Shown: positions 18,444-27,149 of the stretch, piece after piece
Numbering within the stretch: the first letter of the stretch is position 1
How the letters are laid out: every line of letters begins with the position of its first letter
Assembly (NCBI RefSeq): GCF_007421925.1
Contig: NZ_QMDX01000004.1
Span: 220,689 to 284,688 of the forward strand
Reading direction: 5' to 3'
From: Haloglomus irregulare
Lineage (GTDB): Archaea; Halobacteriota; Halobacteria; Halobacteriales; Haloarculaceae
Length of the DNA: 64,000 nt
Made by a program: the position numbers and the translations under genes
Notes under the pieces: generated by a model
Told to the model about the DNA's origin: nothing
Databases searched by the model: none
Seen by the model: only the letters and a program-made list of their open reading frames with translations

Positions 18444-18848
18444 GTGAGTAATCCATGGATCGCTATCGGGGCGCTTGCGGTTGTGGGGGTGGCGATCCCC
18501 CTGACGATGATCGCCGCGTCAGCCCTCATCCGCCCGAGCGTGCCCGAGCAGGGAAAGCGAGCCGTCTACGAGTCCGGCGAGGTTCCGACGGGCAACACGC
18601 GCATCCGGTTCAACATCCAGTACTACATGGTGGCGCTGCTGTTCGTCGTCTTCGACATCGAGACCGTCCTCATCTTCCCGTGGACGGTCATCTACCGGGA
18701 CGCCGTGACCCAGTTCGGCCTGGCGCGGGCTCTCCTGCCCATGCTGGGGTTCATCGGCGTACTGGTCGTCGGTCTCGCGTGGGCGTGGCGTAACGGCGCC
18801 GTCCGCTGGGTCAGGAGCGAGCACGTCCCCGGTCAAACCGCAGATTAA
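18444..18848 (+). CDS. nuoA: NADH-quinone oxidoreductase-type subunit A
   Basis: The product is 134 residues with three membrane helices and the subunit A signature: YESGEVPTGNTRIRFNIQYY and FVVFDIETVLIFPW. It opens the nuo operon. I chose GTG 18444 (MSNPWIAIG); TTG 18435 is possible. An AT-rich TCTTATGT (about 18406-18413) lies 31-38 bases upstream of the GTG (22-29 bases before TTG 18435) as a likely TATA element. The haloarchaeal complex lacks nuoEFG, so electrons probably come from a donor other than NADH, such as F420H2 or ferredoxin; this is inferred from family knowledge. Confidence 0.94.
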   Translation: MSNPWIAIGALAVVGVAIPLTMIAASALIRPSVPEQGKRAVYESGEVPTGNTRIRFNIQYYMVALLFVVFDIETVLIFPWTVIYRDAVTQFGLARALLPMLGFIGVLVVGLAWAWRNGAVRWVRSEHVPGQTAD

Positions 18849-18851
18849 CAC

Positions 18852-19535
18852 ATGAGTTCAGAGAACGCACCACAGACCGAATCGACACAGGAGGCACGGA
18901 TGGGAGAGGGCGTCGACAGCCGCTTCAACTCGAAGCTGCGCGAGGCCTTCGGTTCCACCCCGTTCATCCTCACCAAGTTCGACAAGTTCATGAACTGGGT
19001 CCGGGGGTCCTCCATGTTCATGCTGCAGTTCGGCATCGCCTGCTGCAGCATCGAGATGATGCACACGTACGCGGTCAAGCACGACCTCGACCGCTTCGGG
19101 GCCGGCGTTCCCCGTGCCTCGCCGCGGCAGGCCGACGTCATCATCGTCCCGGGGACCATCGTCTCGAAGTTCGCCCCGCGGATGAAGCGGGTCTACGACC
19201 AGATGCCCGAGCCCAAGTTCGTCGTCGGCATGGGTTCATGTACTATCAGTGGCGGCCCGTTCCAGGAGGGGTACAACGTCATCAAGGGCGCCGAGGAGGT
19301 CATCCCGGTCGACATCCACGTCCCGGGCTGTCCGCCCCGCCCCGAGGCGCTGGTCTACGGCGTCGCCAAGCTCCAGGAGCGCATCGCCAACGGCGAGAGC
19401 GCCCCCGTCACGGTCAAGCCGTACGAACTGGAGCAGTTCGGCGACCTCGATCAGGACGAGCTCGTCCAGCACCTCGCCGACGAGATCGACGAGGAGGACC
19501 TCGTCATGCGGTACAACTGGGCTGATTCGCCATGA
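18852..19535 (+). CDS. nuoB: Nuo complex subunit B (cluster N2 protein)
   Basis: A 227-residue subunit that holds the terminal 4Fe-4S cluster N2. The ligands are the adjacent Cys pair in FGIACCSIEMM, a Cys in GMGSCTISGG, and one in HVPGCPPRPEAL. The start is ATG 18852, 3 bases after nuoA; the first 30 residues are an acidic extension. The stop overlaps the nuoCD start (ATGA, 19532-19535), so the genes are translationally coupled. It passes electrons from the peripheral arm to quinone at the subunit D interface. Confidence 0.96.
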   Translation: MSSENAPQTESTQEARMGEGVDSRFNSKLREAFGSTPFILTKFDKFMNWVRGSSMFMLQFGIACCSIEMMHTYAVKHDLDRFGAGVPRASPRQADVIIVPGTIVSKFAPRMKRVYDQMPEPKFVVGMGSCTISGGPFQEGYNVIKGAEEVIPVDIHVPGCPPRPEALVYGVAKLQERIANGESAPVTVKPYELEQFGDLDQDELVQHLADEIDEEDLVMRYNWADSP

Positions 19536-21217
19536 GCCTCGAAGACCCCACCAAACCGGAGAGCGAGGCCGTCGTGGGCGAGACCGAGGACGGGCTCGAC
19601 TACGACGCGCTGGAGGCACTGCTCGGCGACCTCGCCATCGGCCGCGAGACGCACCTCAATGCCGAGGCGTTCGTCGTCCGCCCCGACGAGGTCGACGCCG
19701 CGCTGACGACGCTACGCGACGAGGCCGGGTTCGACCACTGCTCCTGTGTCACCGCCCAGGAGTACGACGACCGCTACGAGTCCATCTACCACCTCCGGAA
19801 GTACGCTGACCCCACCCAGGAGGTCGGCGTCGTCGTCCCGACCAGCCGCGACAACCCGGTCAGCCAGTCCGGCAACAACGCCTACCGCACCGCCGACTGG
19901 CACGAACGGGAGGCGTACGACCTCGTCGGCATCGAGTACGAGGACCACCCGGACCTGAAGCGCATCCTGCTGCCCGACACCTGGCAGGGCCACCCGCTCC
20001 GGAGCGACTACGACCAGGAACAGCCCCAGGTCGTCGCGCTGCGCGAGCACGCCAACCCGCTGCAGGAGGACCACCGCGGCGGCGAGGACTCGGATACGAT
20101 GTTCCTCAACATCGGCCCGCACCACCCCGCCACCCACGGCGTCCTCCACCTGAAGACCGTCCTCGACGGGGAGACCGTCGCCGACGTCGAGTCCGACATC
20201 GGCTACCTCCACCGCTGCGAGGAGCAGATCTGCCAGCAGGGCACCTACCGCCACCAGATCATGCCGTACCCCGACCGCTGGGACTACATCTCAGCCGGCA
20301 TCCTCAACGAGTGGGCGTACGCCCGCACGGCGGAGGACCTGGCGGACCTGGAGGTCCCCGAGTACGCGCAGGTCATCCGGACGATGTCCGCCGAGATGTG
20401 CCGTATCGCGAGCCACATGCTCGCCGTCGCCACGTTCGCGCTTGACGTCTACGGCGACTTCACGGCCATCTTCATGTACGCGATGCAGGACCGCGAGGAC
20501 ATGCAGAACCTGCTGGAGGACCTCACCGGCCAGCGGCTCATGTTCAACTACCTCCGGCTGGGCGGGGTCGCCTGGGACCTGCCCGAACCCCGCGAGGAGT
20601 TCTTCGAGAAGACCCGCGACCTGCTGGATGACCTCCCGGAGCGCCTGGAGGAGTACCACAACCTCATCACCTCGAACGAGATCTTCCAGATGCGGTGTGT
20701 CGACACCGGCGTCCTGGAACCGGACGTGGCGAAATCCTACGGCGCTACCGGTCCCGTCGCCCGTGGCTCCGGCATCGACTACGATCTCCGGCGTGACGAC
20801 CCGTACGGCTACTACGACGAGCTCGACTGGGACGTCGTCACCGAGGAGGGCTGTGACAACTACGCGCGCGTCCTCGTCCGGCTCCAGGAGGTCGAGGAGT
20901 CCGCGAAGATCATCTCGCAGTGCGTCGACCTGCTGGAGGACTGGCCCGAGGAGGAGCGGACCATCCAGTCCAACGTGCCCCGCACCCTGAAGCCCGAGCC
21001 CGACAAGGAGGTCTACCGCTCCGTCGAGGCGGCGAAGGGTGAGCTGGGCATCTACATCCGCTCGGACGGCACGGACACGCCGGGTCGGTTCAAGATCCGG
21101 TCGCCGTGCTTCTCGAACCTCCAGACGCTGCCGGAGATGTCCCAGGGCGAGTACATCCCCGACCTCATCGCGTCGCTGGGGTCGCTGGACATCGTCCTTG
21201 GGGAGGTGGACCGTTGA
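19532..21217 (+). CDS. nuoCD: Fused Nuo subunits C and D
   Basis: A 561-residue fusion. Residues about 20-180 are the 30-kDa subunit C (DHCSCVTAQEYDDRYE, then TADWHEREAYDLVGIEYEDH and RILLPDTWQGHPLR). Residues about 190-561 are the 49-kDa subunit D (NIGPHHPATHGVLH, then YLHRCEEQICQQ and the end LIASLGSLDIVLGEVDR). Subunit D forms the quinone pocket with NuoB and derives from the [NiFe]-hydrogenase large subunit but lacks the metal-binding Cys. The C-D fusion is normal in haloarchaea. Its stop overlaps the TTG start of nuoH. Confidence 0.96.
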   Translation: MSLEDPTKPESEAVVGETEDGLDYDALEALLGDLAIGRETHLNAEAFVVRPDEVDAALTTLRDEAGFDHCSCVTAQEYDDRYESIYHLRKYADPTQEVGVVVPTSRDNPVSQSGNNAYRTADWHEREAYDLVGIEYEDHPDLKRILLPDTWQGHPLRSDYDQEQPQVVALREHANPLQEDHRGGEDSDTMFLNIGPHHPATHGVLHLKTVLDGETVADVESDIGYLHRCEEQICQQGTYRHQIMPYPDRWDYISAGILNEWAYARTAEDLADLEVPEYAQVIRTMSAEMCRIASHMLAVATFALDVYGDFTAIFMYAMQDREDMQNLLEDLTGQRLMFNYLRLGGVAWDLPEPREEFFEKTRDLLDDLPERLEEYHNLITSNEIFQMRCVDTGVLEPDVAKSYGATGPVARGSGIDYDLRRDDPYGYYDELDWDVVTEEGCDNYARVLVRLQEVEESAKIISQCVDLLEDWPEEERTIQSNVPRTLKPEPDKEVYRSVEAAKGELGIYIRSDGTDTPGRFKIRSPCFSNLQTLPEMSQGEYIPDLIASLGSLDIVLGEVDR

Positions 21218-22281
21218 ACGCGGTCGCTCTCCAGAGCGGCACGCCGCTTCCGGACGCCATCCGGAGCCTGCTCGGGATGCCCGATGGGCCGGCGTTCGAG
21301 TTCCTCGCTGCCCTCATCGCCTCGTCCGTCATCGCGGCGGCCCTGCTGGGTCTCGTCGCGGTGTCGGGCATCTGGGGGAAGCGGAAGATCACTGCCGCGT
21401 TCACCGACCGCATCGCGGTCAACCGGCACGGGCCGTTCGGCCTGCTCATCATCGTGGCCGACGCCGTTCGGCTCCTGTCGAAGGAGCTCATCGTCCCCGA
21501 GGGCGTCGACCGCCCCGCGTGGGACATCGCGCCCATCGTGATGGCCGGCTCCGCGCTGCTCGGGTTCGCCGTCATCCCGATGGGGAACGGCCTCCACATC
21601 GCCGACCCGGAGGTCGGCCTGGCCTACGTGTTCGCGGTCGCCTCCATCGCCAGCGTCGGGCTGGTGATGGCCGGCTACTCCTCGAACAACAAGTACTCGC
21701 TGCTCGGCGGCCTGCGCGCGGTCGCGCAGAACCTGGCCTACGAGATCCCGCTCATCCTCACCGCGGCGTCGGTGGTCATCTTCGCCGGCACGCTCCGGAT
21801 GAGCGGCATCGTCGAGGCCCAGGCGACGACCCTGTTCAGCGTCGCCGGCATCGGCATCCCGTCCTGGTACGCCTTCGTCAACCCGTTCGCGTTCGTGCTG
21901 TTCATGGCCGCGAACCTGGCGGAGGTCGGCCGGAACCCGTTCGACATCCCGGAGGCGCCGACGGAGATCGTGGGCGGGTGGCAGACGGAGTACTCCTCCG
22001 TGTACTTCGTGCTCTGCTACCTCTCGGAGTTCATCCACATCTTCCTCGGCGGCGCCATCATCGCCACCATCTTCCTCGGCGGCCCGGCCGGCCCGGTCCT
22101 CCCGGGCGTGGTCTGGTTCGTCATCAAGATGGGGGCGGTCTACCTGTTCACCCAGTGGGCCCGGTCGGCGGTCCCTCGGGTGCGTATCGACCAGTTGATC
22201 GAGATCGGCTGGAAGGGTATGCTGGTCCTCTCGATCGCGAACCTCGTCCTCACGGCCGTTATCGTGGGAATCACCGTCTGA
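21214..22281 (+). CDS. nuoH: Nuo complex subunit H
   Basis: A 355-residue membrane subunit with eight or more helices. The loop ADAVRLLSKELIVPEG and the motif ANLAEVGRNPFDIPEAPTEI are diagnostic of NuoH/ND1, which joins the peripheral arm to the membrane arm and helps form the quinone channel. The start is TTG 21214, overlapping the nuoCD stop as TTGA and preceded by GGGGAGGTGG (21200-21209), a strong ribosome-binding site. No ATG or GTG fits the family N-terminus, so this unusual start is well supported. Confidence 0.94.
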   Translation: MNAVALQSGTPLPDAIRSLLGMPDGPAFEFLAALIASSVIAAALLGLVAVSGIWGKRKITAAFTDRIAVNRHGPFGLLIIVADAVRLLSKELIVPEGVDRPAWDIAPIVMAGSALLGFAVIPMGNGLHIADPEVGLAYVFAVASIASVGLVMAGYSSNNKYSLLGGLRAVAQNLAYEIPLILTAASVVIFAGTLRMSGIVEAQATTLFSVAGIGIPSWYAFVNPFAFVLFMAANLAEVGRNPFDIPEAPTEIVGGWQTEYSSVYFVLCYLSEFIHIFLGGAIIATIFLGGPAGPVLPGVVWFVIKMGAVYLFTQWARSAVPRVRIDQLIEIGWKGMLVLSIANLVLTAVIVGITV

Positions 22282-22282
22282 T

Positions 22283-22744
22283 ATGATCGGCGTCCTCAAA
22301 TCCATGGCGACGACGATGAAGCACGCGCTCGACGGCGAGACGTACACCGTCGAGTACCCCGAAGAAACACCCGAAGTGTCGCCGCGGTTCCGCGGCGTTC
22401 ACAAGTTCTCGCAGGAGCGGTGCATCTGGTGCCGCCAGTGCGAGAACGTCTGTCCGAACGACACCATCCAGATCGTCACGGACGAGCAGCGCAACGGCGA
22501 GCAGTACAACCTCCACATCGGGCAGTGCATCTACTGCCGGCTCTGCGAGGAGGTCTGCCCCGTCGACGCCATCCTGCTCACCCAGAACTTCGAGTTCACC
22601 GGCGACACGAAGGACGACCTGGCCTACTCGATGGAGGAGCTGAAGAACGTCCCCTGGTACAAGGACATCGACCCGCTCGCCTCCCGGGAGCCGGACCGCG
22701 GCGGCTGGATCGGCGAGGGCGAGGGCGAAGTGGACTACCAGTAG
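22283..22744 (+). CDS. nuoI: Nuo complex subunit I (two 4Fe-4S clusters)
   Basis: A 153-residue ferredoxin-like subunit with two CxxCxxCxxxCP motifs, CIWCRQCENVCP and CIYCRLCEEVCP, which bind clusters N6a and N6b in the electron path to NuoB. ATG 22283 lies 1 base after the nuoH stop. The reading frame ends at TAG 22742. In other haloarchaea nuoJ normally follows; here 460 bases of non-coding sequence and a halorhodopsin gene intervene. Confidence 0.96.
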   Translation: MIGVLKSMATTMKHALDGETYTVEYPEETPEVSPRFRGVHKFSQERCIWCRQCENVCPNDTIQIVTDEQRNGEQYNLHIGQCIYCRLCEEVCPVDAILLTQNFEFTGDTKDDLAYSMEELKNVPWYKDIDPLASREPDRGGWIGEGEGEVDYQ

Positions 22745-23204
22745 CGGCCGTATCCGCCGCCGACCCGCTCGCGACGGGAGTCGAACGCACGGCGCCCTTC
22801 GCCGGCGGTGGTCCGTCGCTGTCACACGGGGCGTCGGGCTGTGGAACCGGCGGCCCGCGCTCGTTCCCGTTCGTGGGCCCTTGTTTTCACCCGTCGGAGC
22901 CACCGAGCCCTGGCCCGAGTCGCCACCCTGACGACCCGCGAACTACGGCCGGGGTACGCGCTCCGAGTCCCGGTACGGTCGAAACCGGTAGGTCCGGCGC
23001 TCTCACCGCTGCTTCCGCTATGGACACGGTCGCCGACGGACCGGGCGGGAACCGCATCCAGCGGCGAGGTCGACGGGGTACTCGTTCGGAGAGCCGTCAC
23101 GGTTCCCGCGGCGTAATCCGGCGACTCTCCTACAGACGTAAAAACACTGTCTCCGCTTCGTCAACTAGAACCTATTTGTATTGCGGATACGTCATAGAAA
23201 CTGT
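22745..23204. other. Non-coding region between nuoI and halorhodopsin
   Basis: A 460-base gap with open frames on both strands but no recognisable protein. A GTAAAAACA patch (about 23140) and the hop TATA box at its right end mark promoter sequence. An AACTAG sequence (23163-23168) just before the TATA box could be part of an activator site, as reported for Bat-controlled opsin promoters, but the match is too short to claim. No transposase remnant or terminal repeat was found. Confidence 0.55.
23171..23180 (+). promoter_or_regulatory. TATA box of the halorhodopsin gene
   Basis: CCTATTTGTA is centred about 29 bases before ATG 23205, in an AT-richer stretch than its surroundings. The spacing fits a leaderless or nearly leaderless transcript, so hop probably has its own promoter inside the nuo operon. 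Confidence 0.6.
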
Positions 23205-24035
23205 ATGCAGATACCCGACCTGACAACGGCGGCCGTACCGCTCCAGTCGCAGGGCGATGCACTCGCGGCTGTGCAGGGCGACGCGCTGTTGAGTTCCTCC
23301 ATCTGGGCCAACATCGCCCTGGCAGGGGTCTCCATCCTGGTGTTCCTGTATATGGGCCGGAACGTGACATCCGCGCGGGCGAAGGTCATCTGGGGCGCGA
23401 CCCTGATGATCCCGCTCGTCTCGATCTCGAGCTATCTGGGGCTAGCCTCCGGGTTGACGATCGGCTTCATCGAGATGCCGTCTGGACACGCCCTGGGGGG
23501 CCAGGAGGTCCTCAGCCAGTGGGGACGCTACCTGACGTGGGCGCTGTCCACGCCGATGATTCTGCTCGCGCTTGGCTATCTGGCCGACGTCGACCGCGGG
23601 AGCCTGTTCACCGTCATCGCCGCCGACGTGGCGATGTGCGTGACGGGGCTCGCGGCGGCACTCATCACCTCCGGCGTGCTCTACCGCTGGGGTTTCTACG
23701 TCATCAGCTGTGCGTTCTTCGCGGTCGTCATAGGCGCACTGCTGATCGAGTGGCCCGCGTCCGCCGCACAGGCCGGGACTAGTGAGATATTCACCACGCT
23801 TCGGGCGCTGACTATCGTGCTGTGGCTCGGCTACCCCATCGTCTGGGCGGTCGGCATCGAGGGGCTGGCCCTGATCCAGTCACCGGGCGTCACCTCGTGG
23901 GCCTACTCCGCACTCGATATATTCGCCAAGTACATCTTCTCCTTCCTGCTGCTGCGCTGGGTCGCCGCAAACGAGGGGACCGTGGCCGGTGGCGGCGCCG
24001 GCGCCGGCATGGGTGCGACCCCGGCCGACGACTGA
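23205..24035 (+). CDS. hop: Halorhodopsin, light-driven chloride pump
   Basis: A 276-residue, seven-helix retinal protein. The retinal-binding Lys is K242 (LDIFAKYIFSF), the helix-C triplet is T111/S115/A122 in RYLTWALSTPMILLALG, and R108, R200, T203 and D238 are present; these match the known Halobacterium salinarum halorhodopsin positions exactly. A Thr in place of the bacteriorhodopsin proton acceptor Asp85, and Ala in place of Asp96, mark a chloride rather than a proton pump. The B-C loop (FIEMPSGHALGGQEVLSQ) is long, as in halorhodopsins, and the tail ends ATPADD. The pump moves Cl- inwards and makes the membrane potential more negative. It sits between nuoI and nuoJ with its own TATA box; ATG 23205 was chosen from that spacing. 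No brp/blh or bop is in the window. Confidence 0.97.
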   Translation: MQIPDLTTAAVPLQSQGDALAAVQGDALLSSSIWANIALAGVSILVFLYMGRNVTSARAKVIWGATLMIPLVSISSYLGLASGLTIGFIEMPSGHALGGQEVLSQWGRYLTWALSTPMILLALGYLADVDRGSLFTVIAADVAMCVTGLAAALITSGVLYRWGFYVISCAFFAVVIGALLIEWPASAAQAGTSEIFTTLRALTIVLWLGYPIVWAVGIEGLALIQSPGVTSWAYSALDIFAKYIFSFLLLRWVAANEGTVAGGGAGAGMGATPADD

Positions 24036-24150
24036 GTCGCCGACGCGGTTCTCCGTTCTCCGTCCTCTCAGGCCGTATCTCCGTGGTGGTGCGCGGCGCA
24101 GGCGCCCGCGGATGGCAAGTTTCAAAGCCGCTCTGACTAACGGGCAGGTA

Positions 24151-24423
24151 ATGGCACTAGCAGAGACACTGACGTTCGCGCTGTTCGCCCTCGTGACGGT
24201 AGGGTCGGCGTTGGGCGTCGTGTTGGTCCGCGACATCTGGCACGCGGCACTCCTGTTGGGGGTGGCGCTGGTCAGCGTCGCGGTCCACTTCGTCATGCTG
24301 CGCGCCGAGTTCCTCGCGGCGATGCAGATCCTGGTGTACGTCGGTGGGGTACTGGTCCTCATCACGTTCGCCGTGATGTTGGTCCGCGAGCAAGGGGCCG
24401 ACACCGAGGTGGTCGGCCGATGA
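24151..24423 (+). CDS. nuoJ1: Nuo complex subunit J, N-terminal part (J1)
   Basis: A 90-residue membrane protein with three helices that matches the first half of NuoJ (VLVRDIWHAALLLGVALVS, then AAMQILVYVGGVLVLITFAVM). In haloarchaea nuoJ is split into two genes; the second half follows with an ATGA overlap (24420-24423). AGTTTCAAAG (24117-24126) lies about 29 bases before ATG 24151 and may be an internal promoter that reads nuoJ-N after the hop gene. NuoJ is part of the proton channel region next to NuoH and NuoK. Confidence 0.92.
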   Translation: MALAETLTFALFALVTVGSALGVVLVRDIWHAALLLGVALVSVAVHFVMLRAEFLAAMQILVYVGGVLVLITFAVMLVREQGADTEVVGR

Positions 24424-24749
24424 CGACCCGCCCGCGGCTGAACACGGGGCGGCAGCAGGTCATCGGGATACTGGCGATCGGCCTGTTCGCGGTCCTGTCG
24501 GCGGTGTTCCTGACCAGTTCGTTCGGGGAGGCCGCCGGCTTCCCGGGCGGCGGGTCGATCACTGCCGCCATCGGCTACGCGATGTTCGACCTCGACGCCG
24601 GGGCCTTCCCCTCTGAGGGGTTCCTCGTCTCCTTCATGGTCATCGCCGTGGCGCTCGACGCCGCGCTGGACGTGGCCGTGATGCTCGGCCAGCGCGAGGA
24701 CGAGGAGGGCGTCGCGGCCGACGGGCGCGGCGAGAGGGGTGACCGGTGA
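24420..24749 (+). CDS. nuoJ2: Nuo complex subunit J, C-terminal part (J2)
   Basis: A 109-residue protein with two clear membrane helices (VIGILAIGLFAVLSAVFLT and FLVSFMVIAVALDAALDVAV) and a hydrophilic loop containing GYAMFDLDAGAFPSEGF. This corresponds to the second half of a normal NuoJ. It overlaps nuoJ1 by ATGA and nuoK at 24747-24749, so J1, J2 and K are translationally coupled. The Asp/Gly-rich C-terminus is a haloarchaeal extension. Confidence 0.88.
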   Translation: MTTRPRLNTGRQQVIGILAIGLFAVLSAVFLTSSFGEAAGFPGGGSITAAIGYAMFDLDAGAFPSEGFLVSFMVIAVALDAALDVAVMLGQREDEEGVAADGRGERGDR

Positions 24750-25054
24750 TGGCGGTCCCGGTCCAGTACTACCTCGTCCTGTCGGCGGCGATCTTCTGCA
24801 TCGGGCTCTTCGGCATCCTGACGCGCCGGAACGCGCTGATGTTCCTGATGAGCGTCGAGCTGATGCTGAACGCAGCGAACATCAACTTCGTCGCGTTCTC
24901 GTTCCAGCATGGGAACCTCACGGGACAGGTGTTCAGCCTGTTCACGATGGCCCTGGCGGCCGCCGAGGTCGCCGTGGGTATCGGCATCGTCCTCGTCCTC
25001 TACCGCAACTTCGCGGACGTGGACGTGACGAAGGCGACGACCCTGAGGTGGTAA
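24749..25054 (+). CDS. nuoK: Nuo complex subunit K
   Basis: A 101-residue, three-helix subunit. It keeps the NuoK signature with membrane Glu residues, SVELMLNAANINFVAFS and ALAAAEVAVGIGIVLVLYRN, which lie on the proton path in the homologous bacterial subunit. I chose ATG 24749 (MAVPVQYYL); GTG 24746 directly before it is possible. The stop is 1 base before nuoL. Confidence 0.94.
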   Translation: MAVPVQYYLVLSAAIFCIGLFGILTRRNALMFLMSVELMLNAANINFVAFSFQHGNLTGQVFSLFTMALAAAEVAVGIGIVLVLYRNFADVDVTKATTLRW

Positions 25055-25055
25055 C

Positions 25056-27149
25056 ATGGCTGCAGAAGGAGGAATATTCACGTTCGCGCCGGCCATCGCG
25101 GTGCTGCCGTTCGTATCGTTCCTGATCGCCCTCTCCGCCGGCAGGTACATGCCGAAGAAGGGGGCGTTCGCCGGCATCGCCGCGACCGGCGGCTCGCTGC
25201 TGCTGTCGCTCCTCATGGTCGCGCAGGTCGCGAGCGGCCACGCCCACCACATGGAGCTGTACACGTGGGTCGGCGGCGAGGGGGTTCCGTTCGAGCTGAC
25301 CTTCGGCATCCTGCTCGACCAGCTCTCGACGCTGATGCTGGTCATCGTCTCGACCATCGCGTTCCTGGTCCACGTGTTCTCGCTGGGCTACATGAACGAT
25401 GAGGGCGAGCCCGGCCTCCCGCGCTACTACGCCGAACTCGGCCTGTTCACGGCCAGTATGCTCGCCTTCGTCTTCTCGGACAACATCCTGATGGCGTTCA
25501 TGTTCTTCGAGCTGGTCGGGCTCTGCTCGTACCTCCTCATCGGCTTCTGGTTCCGCCGCTCGGGCCCGCCGAGCGCGGCCAAGAAGGCGTTCCTGGTCAC
25601 TCGCTTCGGTGACTACTTCTTCCTCATCGGCGTCGTCGGTATCTTCGCCACCTTCGGCACGGGGATGTTCGGCGGCCCCGGCGTCGAGGAGTCGTTCCCG
25701 GTCCTCGCCGAGGAGGCGATGAGCGCCATGGCGGCCGGCGAGGCGATGCCCGAGGCCGTCACCACCTTCTTCGGCCTCTCGCCGGGGGCCTGGTTCGGCG
25801 TGCTCGGCCTGCTCGTGCTCGGCGGCGTCATGGGCAAGTCGGCGCAGTTCCCGTTCCACACGTGGCTGCCCGACGCGATGGAGGGCCCCACGCCCGTCTC
25901 GGCGCTCATCCACGCGGCGACGATGGTCGCGGCCGGCGTCTACCTCGTCGCCCGGATGTACGGCTTCTACGCCCTGTTGCCGACGCTGCTCGCCATCATC
26001 GCCTTCGTCGGCGGGTTCACCGCGCTGTTCGCCGCGACGATGGGCGTCGTCAAGGACGAGATCAAGCAGGTGCTCGCCTACTCCACCATCTCCCAGTACG
26101 GCTACATCATGCTCGGCCTGGGTGGTGGCGGCTACGTCGCGGGCGTCTTCCACCTGACCACGCACGCGTTCTTCAAGGCGCTCCTGTTCCTCGGCGCGGG
26201 TTCGGTCATCATCGCGATGCACCACAACGAGGACATGTGGGAGATGGGTGGGCTCAAAGACCGGATGCCGGTGACCTACTACGCGTTCCTCTCCGGGAGC
26301 TTGGCGCTGGCCGGCATCGTCCCGTTCTCCGGCTTCTGGTCGAAGGACGAGGTGCTGTACGAGACCCTGGTCCACGGCCTCGGCGGGAGCCCCATCCTGC
26401 TGGGTGCCTACCTGATGGGTATCGTCGCCGTGTTCTTCACCGGGTTCTACACCTTCCGGATGGTGCTGCTGACGTTCCACGGCGACCCCCGTTCGGACCT
26501 CGCCGAGGACCCCGAGCCGGTGCGCTGGAACGTGAAGATTCCGCTGGCGATCCTCGGCACGCTCGCCGCCGTCGTCGGCGTCATCAACCTCGTGCCGGTC
26601 CACGCCGTCGTGGGGGCCGTCCCGGAGTTCCTCCACGACTGGCTGTTCCACGGCCCCGAGACACTGAACGGGGCGCACTACGAGGAACTGACCGAACAGT
26701 TCGCCGGCTACTCCGCCGGCGCCATCCCCGGGCTCGGCGGGCTCGGCACGCTGTTCGCCTCGGCCGGCGTCTCGCTGGCCGTGGCGCTCGCCGGCTCCGC
26801 GCTCGCGCTCGGCCTCTACCGTGGGCCCGACCCCGCGGAGCACACGGAGAAACTCGGCGCGCTCAAGACCGTGCTCTACAACAACTACTACCAGGACGAG
26901 TATCAGGTCTGGCTCGCGCAGGACCTCACCGAGGGGACGGTCGCGGGGACCGCCAAGCGCTTCGATGACGGCGTCGTCGACGGGCTGGTCAACCGCGTCT
27001 CCGACGTGAGCCTCGTCTCCGGCTACTTCCTGCGACGCGTCCAGACCGGCATCGTCTCCAACTACGCGGCCCTCATCACCCTCGGCCTGGTGGTGTTACT
27101 GGTCGCCTTCGGGATCATGGGCGGCTGGTTCGGGGGTGTCTTCGCATGA
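25056..27149 (+). CDS. nuoL: Nuo complex subunit L, antiporter-like proton channel
   Basis: A 697-residue multi-helix protein of normal length for NuoL. The conserved core includes FELVGLCSYLLIGFWF, QFPFHTWLPDAMEGPTPVSA and HAATMVAAGVYLVARM, followed by STISQYGYIMLGLG, the key residues of the Mrp-antiporter-like proton channel. A long amphipathic helix and a last membrane anchor at residues about 590-690 are typical of NuoL. It overlaps nuoM by ATGA (27146-27149). Confidence 0.96.
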   Translation: MAAEGGIFTFAPAIAVLPFVSFLIALSAGRYMPKKGAFAGIAATGGSLLLSLLMVAQVASGHAHHMELYTWVGGEGVPFELTFGILLDQLSTLMLVIVSTIAFLVHVFSLGYMNDEGEPGLPRYYAELGLFTASMLAFVFSDNILMAFMFFELVGLCSYLLIGFWFRRSGPPSAAKKAFLVTRFGDYFFLIGVVGIFATFGTGMFGGPGVEESFPVLAEEAMSAMAAGEAMPEAVTTFFGLSPGAWFGVLGLLVLGGVMGKSAQFPFHTWLPDAMEGPTPVSALIHAATMVAAGVYLVARMYGFYALLPTLLAIIAFVGGFTALFAATMGVVKDEIKQVLAYSTISQYGYIMLGLGGGGYVAGVFHLTTHAFFKALLFLGAGSVIIAMHHNEDMWEMGGLKDRMPVTYYAFLSGSLALAGIVPFSGFWSKDEVLYETLVHGLGGSPILLGAYLMGIVAVFFTGFYTFRMVLLTFHGDPRSDLAEDPEPVRWNVKIPLAILGTLAAVVGVINLVPVHAVVGAVPEFLHDWLFHGPETLNGAHYEELTEQFAGYSAGAIPGLGGLGTLFASAGVSLAVALAGSALALGLYRGPDPAEHTEKLGALKTVLYNNYYQDEYQVWLAQDLTEGTVAGTAKRFDDGVVDGLVNRVSDVSLVSGYFLRRVQTGIVSNYAALITLGLVVLLVAFGIMGGWFGGVFA

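Noticed and set aside
22420..23223. A 267-residue frame overlapping nuoI and reaching the hop promoter
   Set aside because: Its first part is antisense-like His/Arg/Pro-rich shadow of nuoI, and the rest has no family match or proper start.
23205..24035. Bacteriorhodopsin or sensory rhodopsin instead of halorhodopsin
   Set aside because: The helix-C triplet is Thr-Ser-Ala (111/115/122) rather than Asp-Thr-Asp, and R200, T203 and K242 coincide with halorhodopsin numbering.
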